From Tieghemiomyces parasiticus (Eukaryota > Kickxellomycota > Dimargaritomycetes > Dimargaritales > Dimargaritaceae): 45,852 bases of DNA. Location: the NCBI GenBank assembly GCA_027575765.1, contig JANBPT010000307.1, positions 1 to 45,852 of the forward strand, given 5' to 3'. Of this stretch, positions 10,535-21,123 are shown in pieces. Made by a program: the position numbers and the translations under genes. Under the pieces are notes generated by a model. That model did not search any database, was not told where the DNA came from, and saw only the letters and a list, made by a program, of their open reading frames with translations. Position 1 is the stretch's first letter; the number at the start of each line of letters is the position of its first letter.

Positions 10535-11570
10535 ATGGACCCATCCACCAAGCATACCGAGCCGGCCGACGCAGACTTTGCCCCTTCAAAGCTGGGCACG
10601 AGGGAGTAGTAAGTTTTCACACCTTTGTACCGGGGGAGGGGGAGGGGGAAGGGTTCTAGGCTTCTGCTGCAACCCCAACAGGGCTGCCTTATTTAACAGC
10701 CCCACGCCCGGCCCCCGCCTTGCTGAACGTTTTTATTCGACCATTTTCTCTCGATCACACTCAACCGAGATAACGCTACCGGCTGCCCTTTTATTTTATC
10801 GTTCTAAAAAATCCAACACAAACTAAATAACATCTCCCTACCCTCACCACCTCACTCTACTTCTCATCCCCCCTCCCTCCACGATGTACGATACCCACAG
10901 CTGGGACACGGCTTATCGCCGTGAGGTCACCAACTTCAACGACCACGGCGACGTGGGAGAAGTCTGGTTCGGTGAAGACAGCGTCGACAAGATGGCGGAC
11001 TGGGTCGAGACCCACATTGACGATCATACCGCCCCCATCCTAGATCTCGGGTGTGGTAACGGTCACCTCCTCCTTGAACTTGCCGCCCGGGAGTACACTA
11101 ACCTTTGTGGTGTTGATTACTCCGAGCCGGCCATCCAGCTCTCCCGCACGATTGCCAATACCCAGCTTGGTCCGCAGTCGCCTATTCGGTACCACCAGTT
11201 GGACCTGCTGGACGATCAGGCGGTGACGGAGTTTTTGGCGGATCCTTCCTGGACCGCCACGGACAAGGCCCGCGTCGTCCTCGATAAGGGCACATTCGAT
11301 GCCATTAGTTTGGGTGAAGCCGGGTCGGACGTGGAAATGGATCCGAAGCGACGTTACCAACGGGCGGTAAGCCGGCTACTGGCGGACGGTGACGACGACC
11401 ACCCCGGGGTCCTGCTCATCACATCATGCAACTGGACCCAGGACGAGCTCATCAAACTTTTTGCCGAACAGTTTGAGTACCATGCCCATATTCGCTACCC
11501 GTCCTTCACATTCGGCGGGGTCCAGGGTCAAAAAATTTGCACCGTGGCCTTCGTCAAGCGCAAACCGTGA
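10535..11570 (+). CDS. EFM4: Protein-lysine N-methyltransferase EFM4 (METTL10-like)
   Basis: SAM-dependent class I methyltransferase. The yeast and human relatives methylate a lysine of translation elongation factor eEF1A in the cytosol. Exons 10535-10608 and 10901-11570 (TA|GTAAGT to CCACAG|CTGG, phase 2) give 247 aa. The join produces SKLGTREYWDTAYRREVTNF, the hallmark N-terminus of EFM4 proteins. It is followed by GDVGEVWFGED, motif I ILDLGCGNGHLLLELA (with the SAM-binding GCGNG), GVDYSEPAIQLS, and VLDKGTFDAISL. The C-terminus has LLITSCNWTQDEL. An apparent ATG at 10884 lies inside the intron and is not the start. AATAAA follows 32 nt after the stop (11602-11607). Confidence 0.93.
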
Positions 11571-11601
11571 TGCCCCTCCTATACAATAATAATACCAAAA
11601 T

Positions 11602-11607
11602 AATAAA
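11602..11607 (+). terminator. Polyadenylation signal AATAAA of EFM4
   Basis: AATAAA 32 nt downstream of the EFM4 stop, in the 244-nt spacer between EFM4 and the convergent HAD gene. Confidence 0.45.
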
Positions 11608-11782
11608 AGGTAGGGAGTAGAGAACTCTGGGGTACATTTTGTGTTTAAACTTGACATTCAGTGAAATAATGGTTATGGGATAGATCTTGCAGTCCACTCG
11701 CCATATTAGGGGCCATGGGGGGAGATGAAGAGAGGAGGGGTCCAGGACAGGGTTTCATGGTGGCAAACCAGATATAGTCAAT

Positions 11783-11811
11783 GTATATATATATATATAG
11801 ATAGATAAATA
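11783..11811. repeat. (TA)n/(GATA) microsatellite
   Basis: An alternating TA run followed by GATAGATA-type units, just beyond the 3' end of the HAD gene. Confidence 0.6.
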
Positions 11812-11814
11812 TAA

Positions 11815-13388
11815 TCAAGAGTGCGCTACGCTCGTAGTGGGCTTCGTAGCCGGCGGCTGCTTCGGATCGAGGATGAAACCGTCGCGCAGAAGGTCACCAA
11901 TAGCGTCCAACGAGGTGACACAGTGATCGGCAATCCCGACGAACCGCTCGTTAACCGAGTCGCGCAAAAGGACCGACACAGCCCCGGCGTTGTTGCCGCA
12001 ATTAAGATCATCGCCGTGGTCGCCAACCATCATGAGCTCGTGGGGCTGGACATTCTGATGGGGTCACCCAGATAAGATAGGGCAAGGCAAAGTACGGGAT
12101 AAAATAGATAAAGAGATTTTAGATACGTAAACGGGGGCAGAGGAAGGCGGGGGGGGGGGAGTTGGAGGTCGGTCAGGTAAACAGCCCCCTCTCTCCTAAG
12201 TGAGAGGAAGGGGTGAGTGGGCGAGACTTACCCACTGCTGAGCGATATGGAAGAGCGGGGCCGGATCGGGTTTCACCGGCCGGAACGACCTGGTCAGGAT
12301 TGGGTCGAATGCGAAATGGTGCGGGTGACCGGCGTGGTGATCAGGAAACAGGTTCTCCAGCATGTGGTTGACCGAGTCCACGTTGTTGCGGGTCAGAATG
12401 GCCTGAGGAGCATAGGGAAGGAGGAGGAGAAGGTGAGTAGGGTACATCATTCCGAAAAATCTTGGCTGGGCAAGGTGACGTGTCAAGACGTGGCTCTTGG
12501 GTCGTTCCTGCCTAAGTGTAAAGAAGCGAGTTTGGTTAGCATTGTAAAACCTACCTTGGGGATCTGGTTATCCGTCAGGTACTTTAGTAGCTGGGGTAGA
12601 CCTGTAAGGTACGAGAAAATGCGAGAGTGAGCAGGGGAGGAAGAGGAGGGAGGGTAGGTACGATAACGTAATATCCTCGGCGTAAGGGTTAGAAGCTGGC
12701 AGGATTCAATTGATATAGCAGGGATGGTCGATCGGATGTCGCTGCGGATAAACTATTCCCTATCACGAGCTCTTCGCCCCTGGTAAATGTGTAGCGAAGG
12801 AGGGGGGGGAGACTTACCCGGTTGAATCTTCATCTCCTGAAGAGCCTGCTGTTCTATCTCCACTAAGATACCCTCCGCAAGGGACCGGTCTGGCTCCTCC
12901 AGGTCATGGACGTAGCCCAGGATATCCTGGCCCGGGGGAACACCCACGGCGTCCCGCATCTCAGCAAGGAACTCCTGAGGACGTAGGTGAGAGAGATGGG
13001 ATATGGGGCAGAGTGCAATTGAATTGATTCGAGGATCGTTGACCTTTGTACCTGTATGGCGTTTAGAAGGGTGAGAACAGGATGTTCCTTGTGTTGCCAC
13101 TTACCGTCATGGGGGTTACCAGCGTGCCGTCCATCTACACGTGAAGATGGGATTAATAGGTACCGTGGCAGTACTCGTTAGTTGGACGCTTTAGAACCGT
13201 AGAGTGACTTTAAACATGGCCTTGTGAGTTGGTCGGGTCTGCAGTGCCGGTGCCAGTCCAGACCTCCCCCCTGAAAGACTTACATCAAACACCACGCCCT
13301 TAATACGAAAGTCCTGGGCCGTATCCGGTTCCGGCGTGGCGCCGAAGGGTAGGTAGCGGCGACGCCTGGTGCTCGGCTGGGCAGTCAT
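11815..13388 (-). CDS. HAD-superfamily (subfamily IA-like) hydrolase, six exons
   Basis: Haloacid dehalogenase-type phosphatase. The substrate cannot be told; relatives include phosphoglycolate phosphatase-like enzymes. Exons are 13388-13284, 13134-13105, 12974-12818, 12601-12555, 12402-12232 and 12054-11815, all with good donors and consistent phases, for 249 aa. Motif I is VVFDMDGTLVTP (nucleophile Asp35, acid Asp37), motif II ILTRNN (Thr), motif III Lys in RPVKPDPAPL, and motif IV MMVGDHGDDLNCG. All four are intact, so it should be active. Residues 38-100 carry a helical cap (EFLAEMRDAVGV...). The second exon is only 30 nt. The N-terminus is basic (STRRRRYLPFG) and might be a weak targeting signal. 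The gene converges on EFM4 and diverges from the orphan gene at 14.07 kb. Confidence 0.88.
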
Positions 13389-14072
13389 GGTGAACGGTGC
13401 GATAGTTGCTTTGAGTGGTAGAGTGTGGTTTAGTTGGCAGGGACCGCGTCTCGGGCGTGCAAGGTAGTGTCGTAGAAGAAGAGTGGGAATGAGGGTGCGT
13501 GGCATTGGCAGACAGAGAGGAGAATGGAAGAGAAATACGCCCAGGCGAGTGGAAGGGTGGGGGCTACGAAGTTCCGCCAACGGATTAGTTCAACCAAGTG
13601 GAACGGAGTGGGCGAGGGGGGGGAGGGTGACACTGAAGAGAGCCGGGGCTCTGTTAGTTTGGGACCGGTTTTACTGGGGTTTAGGGATCTGGGGGAGGGA
13701 ATGAGGGGGGGCAGGTGATTTGCTGCATTTTTGCCCAGGCCCAACTCAACTCCGTCACTCCTCTTTTTGGCTATCCATTTTGGGACTAGCGGATCCCACA
13801 CGCCCTGAGAATTATTCTCAATCCGCTTGCAGTTCCGGATAAGTGACAGGACTGGGTATTTTAGTACCCCCACCCTATCGAGATGGACCATTGAATACGC
13901 CACCTTACACCTCTCCGCTCACTACCTATCCATCCAGCTAACGGCTCGGCCCCTTCCGGCCCTTACTAACCTACCGCGCACGGCCGCACCAGTCTGTTGG
14001 ACTTTCCTCTCTATCGCCTCGCCTCCCCTGCCCTCGGCACCCCCCCCTCCACCCACATTCACACATGGTGAC
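13389..14072. promoter_or_regulatory. Divergent promoter region, HAD hydrolase / orphan gene
   Basis: 684 nt between two divergent start codons. It has G-rich runs on the + strand near 13.62-13.71 kb and C/T-rich sequence before the + strand start. No specific site was identified. Confidence 0.4.
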
Positions 14073-15930
14073 ATGGACGACGAGCAGACCGGTCCTCCCA
14101 TTTTTGTCCTCGACTACGTGACGCAGCACCACAACAATCTCCAACGCCGCATCTGGGAGTCCAACGAGTTTCCCGAAGCCGGTAGCGCTGCCGTATCCGA
14201 GGCGAGCTCTGACGTCTCAAATAAACCGAACCCTCGGGTTGAACATTACCGGGCTTCTGAACCTCGGCAGACTGTCGAAGTGATCCACAGTATGACCACC
14301 ACCGCGCAAGCGTATGAGGCGCCCGGGTCGAAGCCCAGACTCGGCCCTTATAGGGATAGGCACTTCTCAAAGCGGAAACATGATCGTACTCGCAAGCATG
14401 CGGCCCAGGAATCAGCCAAGAAACGCAAGGTAAGGGGCGGGGATTTAAAGGGAGGGGGAGGGGGGTATGCTGGATGTGCGTGACCCGGACAAGACACACC
14501 AGCACAGTGGCCGTAGCCTGAAAGCGTTCCTGCCTATGCCACCCGCCCAATACCTATCCCATCAGCTAACCTCTAAGGGGCTCACACAAACCCAGCTCAA
14601 GGTACCAGTACCTCGCGCCACGGTAAGTATTTGTCCATGTGGCCACCTTTCATACTTAGAACCCACTGGGAATACTGGGATATTACAGCCTGTCGAGTTG
14701 CACCCAAGGAAACCTAATCGAGCTTCGTGGACCTTATCATTCCATCCCCTCCTCTCCAGCTGCGACCGACCGTCAGCAAGGCTGAGAAATTGGGTTTCCT
14801 CAGCCACGGCAGGCTTAGCCGGAAGGACCAGGCCACGAGAGGTAAATAGCCAGTCGCTGCCCTCCCTCGTGGCAGTCTCGTCCTCAAAACATATTCGCGG
14901 GTTACGCCGTGGCCCCCGGTATAAGAAGTAACCCCGCCCTCTCGCGCTCATCCTACCCGACCCTCTCTACGCCCCCTCTTCTCTTCGATTCTGGCTACCT
15001 GCCTTCGCCAAGGCCTGGCCTTCTCGGAACGTGCCTTTCTGGAGACGTCCAGTCAGGGCATAGCCGAGACCTCCTCGCCTCCGCCGGCAACGCCATCTAA
15101 AGGAAAACCACCCGAGTCAGGTGGCGACAGAACAAAGGATAGACGCACTGCTGATGCCCCGGAGGACGACCTACCGTGCCGGCAACATCCGGGCAGGAGA
15201 CAGGCCTGCGAGCTCGATAAGGTGCGTATGGCTGGACCCATCTGTTCAGCTACATATTGGCACGGGCTTCATTTGTTGTATTCCACACTGACTCGCAAAG
15301 CTCATATACATGACATATCGCTCTTTACTCGTCATTTTCTCATTCACTCTCTCTCTCTCCCCCCCCGCTCGCAATTACTAGGCTTTAGAAGATCCTATCG
15401 ACGCGGTCGAGCAGGAGCTTCAGCGTGATACAAGGCAGGCGGGGCACCCGTTCACCAGGCCCGAAACAGGTAGCACCAGCAGCGACCTACTCGATAGTCT
15501 GGAGCGAATGCTTGACAGTCCACCGAGCCCGGTCCTGGTGGTCTGGCCAAACGAGCAAACGTATGGTAAGCCACTCTGGCCGGATGGTCCTACAGAAAGT
15601 GGTGACGGCTCGCCTCTCATGGCGAACGCACCCCTCCCCCCCCCTTACCGCTATTGCCAATCGACATCCATCCCGGAGAGCACTCACGCTTTGAGACCGT
15701 ACTTTCACTTCTCTCCTCCCTCCCCCTCCTTGCCAATAGCTCCGAGACAACCTAGTCCACCTAGAATCGCCCCGCCCTCTCCGAAACCTCACGAGTTGAC
15801 AACTCCGCGGTCTACATACGCCATTACGGTGCCAACGCCAGAAGGTGGGGAGCCAGCGGATTCCCAACACGACGACTTGGAACGGTTTCGCACCATGAAG
15901 CGCCAGCTGTGGTATCCGCACCGCCGCTAG
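14073..15930 (+). CDS. Orphan protein, six exons, basic and Pro/Ser-rich
   Basis: Not recognised. Six exons assemble with perfect phases: 14073-14429, 14596-14622 (27 nt), 14760-14841, 15013-15221, 15382-15565 and 15740-15930, giving 349 aa. Every donor is GTAAGN, GTAAAT or GTGCGT, and introns end in CAG, AAG or TAG. The protein looks mostly disordered. It has a strongly basic stretch at about 100-120 (KRKHDRTRKH...AKKRK), probably a nuclear localisation signal. A compact patch at about 130-160 (TVSKAEKLGFLSHGRLSRK then LAFSERAFLE) looks conserved-motif-like. Later come an acidic Asp/Glu-rich region, SSSDLLDSLERMLDSPPSP-type sequence, a Pro-rich segment, and a C-terminal DDLERFRTMKRQLWYP. A nuclear or cytoskeletal adaptor is possible, but this is inference. 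It ends about 640 nt from the convergent DUF1636 gene. Confidence 0.7.
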
Positions 15931-16573
15931 GCCAACGGCATGTGCAGGTAAGCATCCGAGGTCCTTGCTTTGTAAGAGTATAGCTCTTGGTTGGCACAAC
16001 GGTACGTTTGCGGCCATGACGGGCATGCAAACGTTAAGTATACACATCAGACACTCATAAATCGGCAATCTCATCGATGGTGAATCCACTACGCTCGTCA
16101 GTCGCTTAGCCTCATCCCTCCTCTCTCACTGCCATGCGAGTCCGACTTGGTGCGGTTCTTCACATACACCGGCTGCACAAACCCTGCCAATGTAAACTTT
16201 TCGTTGGTACGATTCTTTATCAGATAAAAACGGCGCATCTTTAATTTTATTTTAGGGAGCGGAGAGTTAAGCATACTGTACAAGTTCAAGGATGGGTGGA
16301 TTGGGATGGAATAGGGGTTCGACAGGGTTAAGTAATAACTTAGGCATGTGTTTAAAGCCTCTATTTGTAACAAGCTGGCAGTGATCAAAAGTAGAGAGGG
16401 GACGGACTGCGCGATCGGTGGGGCGGATAAGGGTGCCCGGCCCTGCCGCACGTCGGATCTATCCACCAACCCTGCGTTAGGCCGGGGGGGGGGGGAGGGA
16501 GAGGCGGACACACGTAAGGGGAGCACACAACCACAGCCTGCCCAGGTGGTATTCTCTTCCAGTGAAATCGTCC
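15931..16573. other. Spacer between orphan gene and DUF1636 gene
   Basis: Convergent 3' region of about 640 nt. It contains the small minus-strand frame listed separately and a run of ten or more G residues near 16.48-16.50 kb. Nothing else was seen. Confidence 0.5.
16098..16274 (-). CDS. Possible small ORF (58 aa), unrecognised
   Basis: An ATG-initiated frame whose product begins MLNSPLPKIKLKMRRFYLIK and continues with a basic, hydrophobic-patterned segment (KFTLAGFVQPVYVKNRTK). The composition is protein-like rather than low-complexity, but length and isolation make it weak. It lies just beyond the 3' end of the DUF1636 gene on the same strand, so it could be 3' UTR sequence. I know no family for it. 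Confidence 0.2.
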   Translation of the reverse strand: MLNSPLPKIKLKMRRFYLIKNRTNEKFTLAGFVQPVYVKNRTKSDSHGSERGGMRLSD

Positions 16574-18182
16574 CTACCATGCCTGGGGCAGGTTGAGGGG
16601 CGGGATGCGGGCAGTAATGTTCTTGCGCAAGGTCGGAGGACGTGTCTTGCCCTTCGTAAATCCATCCTGACTATGGATATAGTCGTGGGCAAACTGCATG
16701 ATATCATGAAGGGCCTCGGGGTCGGTATGGTCCACATTAGCAAATTGGTACGTGTACTTGCCGGGAGCTGCAAAGGCGATAGCATTGCCCCGGTCGCAAA
16801 CGCTGAGACAGTCAACGGGTACAATCCGAATCCGTCGAGGGTTATCAGTTTTGGCTGTCACGGTCACCGGGGCTGGTTTGGTCCCGGTCGCGGGGAGTAC
16901 AGTAGTAGAGGTGGACGAATGGGCAGCAGCAGCAGCAGCCGAAGGTAGGTCAGGGTAGGAGGCGGCAGGTGAGATCAGCTGGGCAGTACCTTGCTCCGGC
17001 TCTTGCAGCTGCAACTCGATCTTACGGGAGGACCGTCGCTGACGTAGGGTTCCGACGTCACCGCCCGACTCACTAGCCGAGTGCGGTGGGGTTGGCATGC
17101 GTTGAATTCGTGGCCAGCGGAGAGCAGCGTCCACCAATTGCTCCTCGGCAAACCGTCCGTCACCCGTGTCCTTCTCCACGTGGGGTGAAGCGGTGGCACT
17201 CGCGGCTGGTGACCCGAAGCGCGAAGAGGCAAGGCTGAGCTTAGCGCTGAGGAGTTCGAGGGTCTGCGGGGTGGGACGGCCGTCAATGTCAAGGCCGGCC
17301 TTCCACCGGTCATCCTGGAACTTGGTCAAGTTGTAGTAGAGGGCCTGGCCCGTCCGGGGACCCTTGGATTTGGTTGGTGCGGACCCAGCCAGGGAGGTTA
17401 CACCGTCCTCGTCGATTCCGTTGAAGGTGTCCTCGCCGAGCAGGTCCTCCATGTCGACCAAGTCGCTGTCACCCTGGGCTGCGAGCCGACAGGTAAAGGA
17501 CGAGGTACAGGCGTTGGACATATCGCGGCGGGTACACTTGGTACACACATAGAGAACAGCTGGGTCTTCCTGACTCTTTTGCTCGGTAAGGCACTCGCCC
17601 AGGCAGATACTGCTGGCCCCGGCAGAGACGGGCGGAGGGGATGCAGGAGGCTGACGAAGAATCGCAGGCGAGACCGTCCCGGTTGCGGTGGCGGCCACAG
17701 AGAGTCGGTTAATAAAGGCTCGCGTGCGGTTTACCTATTATGAACGAGCAAGGTAAAGACAGTGCAGGGGGGTGGGGTGGAGGTTAGTTAGGTGCGGGGT
17801 AGGTCTCGGGTATGGGGCGAGCCCACGGGGAGACACTTTGCCTTACAGAGACAGCAGGACTACCGTAGCACGAGGTCAACCCGACAAAGGTGGGCAGTGA
17901 TAAAAACGGCATGACGCACTGTTGCCACACCACCACTCACGCGTGACCTAGGGAAAGGGAGCTCAGGTGTGGCGATGGGTAATCACGAGTGGACCAGCGG
18001 TCCGAAAGCACAGTGGCACGGCTGTCGACCTAGGGTCCAAGACTTACCCGGTCATAAAGGTAACAGGTGAGTCGGAAATATAAGCGCAGGTCAATGGCAA
18101 ACACGACTGCCAGTGTCGATAAGATAAAGAGGAGAAGCGGCCAGGCCCCGTAGGGACTCGTCCACGGGTTGAGAAGGGCCAT
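16574..18182 (-). CDS. Membrane-anchored DUF1636 protein (thioredoxin-like [2Fe-2S]-type metal-binding)
   Basis: Exons 18182-18048 and 17734-16574 (CGG|GTAAGT, phase 0) give 431 aa. The N-terminus has one hydrophobic segment at about 14-31 (WPLLLFILSTLAVVFAI), a probable signal anchor. The rest matches bacterial DUF1636 in order: VLYVCTKC (Cys109, Cys112), GPRTGQALYYNL (about 170), then PVDCLSVCDRGNAIAFAAPG (Cys354, Cys358), KYTYQF, DGF, RPPTLRK and ARIPPL. Bacterial members are about 120-130 aa. Here about 60 residues are inserted after the first Cys pair and about 160 Ser/Ala/Thr-rich residues before the second. The CX2C plus CX3C set suggests Fe-S or other metal binding, but the function of the family is not established. 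The GTG at 17698 is not the start; the frame runs back through the intron to the ATG at 18182. Confidence 0.8.
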
Positions 18183-19151
18183 ATGTCTATAGTAGCGAGA
18201 GCGTGGGGGTAAAGCAGAGAAGTGCGCGGTGAAATGAAATAGAAAAAGCCCCGGTGTAAATCAATAACCTGGGACAAATGCGACGTCCATGAATGGGGCG
18301 AAGAAGAAGGCGAGAGGCGGGAGAGACCGAATCATGTGGGCCGGAACCGAGACATCCGGGAGACTAAAGCAGGAGGAGGAGGGATGAGAGAGGCACAGGC
18401 TCGCGGCATATGTGGGGCTGCGTCAAGAAAAATGACGCGCGCAGAACAGAGGCAAGTGGTTGATGTTACGTGATGGGGGGAGGCCGTCAGGGCCTAGGAA
18501 TAGAGAAGGGTAGCGGAGATAAAAGAAGGCAAAGCCGGGCTGACGATATGGCACTATTTAAGGGTATCACGAGACGCGCCCATGGGGGGGAAGGGCTGTC
18601 GGGGTATATATATGGGGGCAGGGAGTGGAGGCTCCAGGCCAGAACTGATAAAGACGGGGACCCTGGCTGGGCCCCATCGAGGTGAGGGGCGGGAAGAGTT
18701 AGTACCAGGCGGAGGGGGGAGACCGGCCCAGAGTGAAGGCGGCCAACCGCCTGACATCTTGATTGTAGGCGCCTCGCGTGGCCTCCCCGGCGCCTGGGTT
18801 GTCTTTTCCTGGGGCCGGGGGTCGGTTTGTATCCGCCCCTCCGATCGACTCTGGGTGCGCATACAGCCAATACGCCTCCACTTTCGTTTTGTTCCACCTG
18901 GTTGGTCCAGATTAGTCACTACGGGAGGCTCAGCCGGACGCCGCCCATCCCCCGGCCCGGTGTCGACACGCACTCCCCATCCTGTCCTTCGCCACCCGCA
19001 TACTTCCAGGTCGAGGGTGGGTGCAGATACGTCAGAGGAACTGACTAAATGCCTCACTAAGCCACAGTAAAGCCTACGCGTGGAAACCCGTGCCGCCCAA
19101 CCTTCCCCATTGTCCTGCCTGGGACGCCTCTTCCTGCAAAGCCAACATGAC
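18183..19151. other. DUF1636 upstream region and possible 5' part of the next gene
   Basis: About 970 nt. A TATATATAT run lies at about 18605-18613. A + strand frame (18582-19070) and a short ATG frame at 18549 ending in a GAG|GTGAGG donor-like site are visible, but no consistent exon chain could be built. CCATACTTCCAG at about 19005-19013 and TGACTAATCGCAG at 19148-19160 look like acceptors. Confidence 0.35.
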
Positions 19152-19160
19152 TAATCGCAG

Positions 19161-19960
19161 GGCGGCTATACCTGCCCGACCCAGGGCCAACAGGCGGACC
19201 CCCGCCCAGAATCACTGGCGTGCACCCTGCCGAACTCCCCTCCTCGCGACACTACCCGCAGTCACAGCCGTGGCCCCGGCCGAGATTGCTCCAAGTACTG
19301 TGGCCAGGTGGACGGCCTTAATCCCCACCAGCCTGAAATTTCGCTGCGCTGCCAATCGCCCCTCTGCAATGTATCGTCCGAGATTCGCGCGCAAGACAGT
19401 CACGCCCCCTCCAGGCGGCTCTACTCGCCCAGGCTTGACCAAGCCAACTGACCCTGGCGCGTATTACCTGGCCATACGGACGACGCGTCGGCTGGACACC
19501 GCCCACGACTGGTGGTAGGGGATAAGTTAGGTCACCCCGTCCCCTTACTGGTGCGCCCCTTGGATTCGCCCATAGAGGCGGTGAACGGCTCGGAGGCGGC
19601 AAGGCTATACGGGCGCTGTCCGTCGGATCCAGGTCAGCACCAGCTGTTGAGAGAAGCCGAGTGGGAAGGAGGGTCCGCTAATCTGCTACTGCACGGTAAA
19701 CCTAGCCTCCTCCCCTCTCTTTAACCTCCCCAATGTTATGGCTCCCCTGCAAAGGTATGGCGCTCCAACCGACCCCCCTAGTCCCCTGCGCACTCCACAA
19801 TGATGCAGCGTCTGCGTTAAAGTCGAAGAATGTGGAGGGCCGACTTGCCTCCTCCTCCACCTTGACAGCCCACCCCAGTCTCCGACAATCAGTCACCGGC
19901 GCCCCATTAACATCAGATTACAAGACAGAGGGGAGGGAGGCGATGTATAAAGCCCTGTGA
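19161..19960 (+). CDS. 3' part of an unrecognised multi-exon gene (model incomplete)
   Basis: The last intron is clear: CACG|GTAAAC at 19695/19696, a CTTTAAC branch site, and GCAAAG at 19754, 59 nt long. It joins EWEGGSANLLLHG to GMALQPTPLVPCALHND in phase. The final exon 19755-19960 ends ...DYKTEGREAMYKAL. Upstream the same frame is open from about 19452. Further upstream, from an acceptor-like TGACTAATCGCAG at 19160, it reads a Cys-containing stretch (DCSKYCGQVDGLNPHQPE), but a TGA at 19449-19451 separates the two segments. Either an intron removes it or the gene is decayed. A competing frame (ATG at 19147, 123 aa) covers the same DNA. No domain was recognised. Confidence 0.4.
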
Positions 19961-21123
19961 TAGGGTGGTACTGTACACTTACTTTATCCTTTGGCCCATA
20001 CCATTTCATCCACTAGACTGGGATGTACGGACTGTGGTTTAGCGAGGCACCCCTTTCTGAATCCCATCAGATAGCACACAAACCGTTCCGTCAAAGTGAG
20101 CGTGATTGGCCCTCTCCTGGTGAATCCTTTTCCTCATCACAGCCTTCCCCCCCCCATTTAGCACCACTCTGTTCCCGTGGGAAGTTGCTTGTCATCCAGC
20201 TGGAAAAAAATATTAACTCACCATAAAGTGTGGGCTCTGTGATTGGCGATGACTATCTGATAAAACCCCTGGCCTCACAATGAACAAATTGCCCCTCGGC
20301 ACACTAGATACATGACGGTGTGTTGTGAGAGAGCTAATGTAAAACATGCATGGCATGATTGGGGTTGTGACACAGGCGCACTTCCGGTTGGCCAATCGGT
20401 TAGTCGCTAATGTCACCAGCCAATCTCGCTAATTTCTAAACCAGAGTACATTTCCCGACGGCTATCAAGCACCAAAAGAAAAAAAGAAAATACCTAATGT
20501 TGCAACAACGGCCCAGCCTCTCATCTTCACCAACGTATTGGCGGGCGACACGTCCTTAATCTCTCTGCAGGCTCATTACTTGGGTGCATGGCACTGGTGT
20601 TATGTAGACCACGTACTTAGGATGGTGGCAGTAGGATAGCTCTTATTTTGATCCACGTGACTTGTAAAAGTTGAAGGTGGGGTCATTTTGTTGGTCGATT
20701 GTATCGAGGAGGAGATGGGTTTAGTATAATGAATATGTAGGGGAATAATAATAATAATAATAGCAGCGATAATAAAAAGAAATGAAGAAACAACGGTACT
20801 GATGACATGCGCAGGGGGAGGGGAACAGATACGTGGAAAATAGTCAATAAACAGATGCCGGTCAAAATGATGGATGATGTAGAGGAGGGGGACGGACGGG
20901 CGAGAGTAGTTGCAAGTAGAACAGGAACAGAAAAAAAAAAGGAAAAAGAAAAAAAAAGGCAACGACGACGGAGACTGAAAAAATATATTAGTCGGATGGA
21001 GGGGGGTGGGGACAAGTGGCTACCATTAAAAGAGCCCGTCAACGGGGTAGGTAGAAGGGTGAGGTGAGGAGAGGTGGGCGCTACTAACCCATGAGAATGT
21101 GATTACTCCCAGGGCCGGCGGGT
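19961..21123. other. Convergent spacer with simple repeats
   Basis: About 1.16 kb between the stop of the incomplete gene and the RhoGEF stop. It contains an (AAT)n tract (20744-20761) and A-rich runs at about 20.93-20.99 kb. Long minus-strand open frames here are Phe/Ser/Leu low-complexity readings of those runs. No gene was seen. Confidence 0.5.
20744..20761. repeat. (AAT)n microsatellite
   Basis: Six consecutive AAT units. Simple-sequence repeat in intergenic DNA. Confidence 0.8.

Noticed and set aside
10884..10900. EFM4 start at the ATG at 10884
   Set aside because: The six residues it adds precede a CCACAG acceptor. Splicing from 10608 instead restores the conserved SKLGTREYWD block.
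16574..17698. DUF1636 protein as a single-exon gene from 17698
   Set aside because: That codon is GTG, and the frame continues upstream to a splice acceptor that joins in phase to an ATG exon with a membrane helix.
20600..21042. Phe/Leu/Ser-rich minus-strand frames, possible membrane protein
   Set aside because: They are translations of A-rich and (AAT)n simple repeats; the hydrophobicity is an artefact of poly-T codons.
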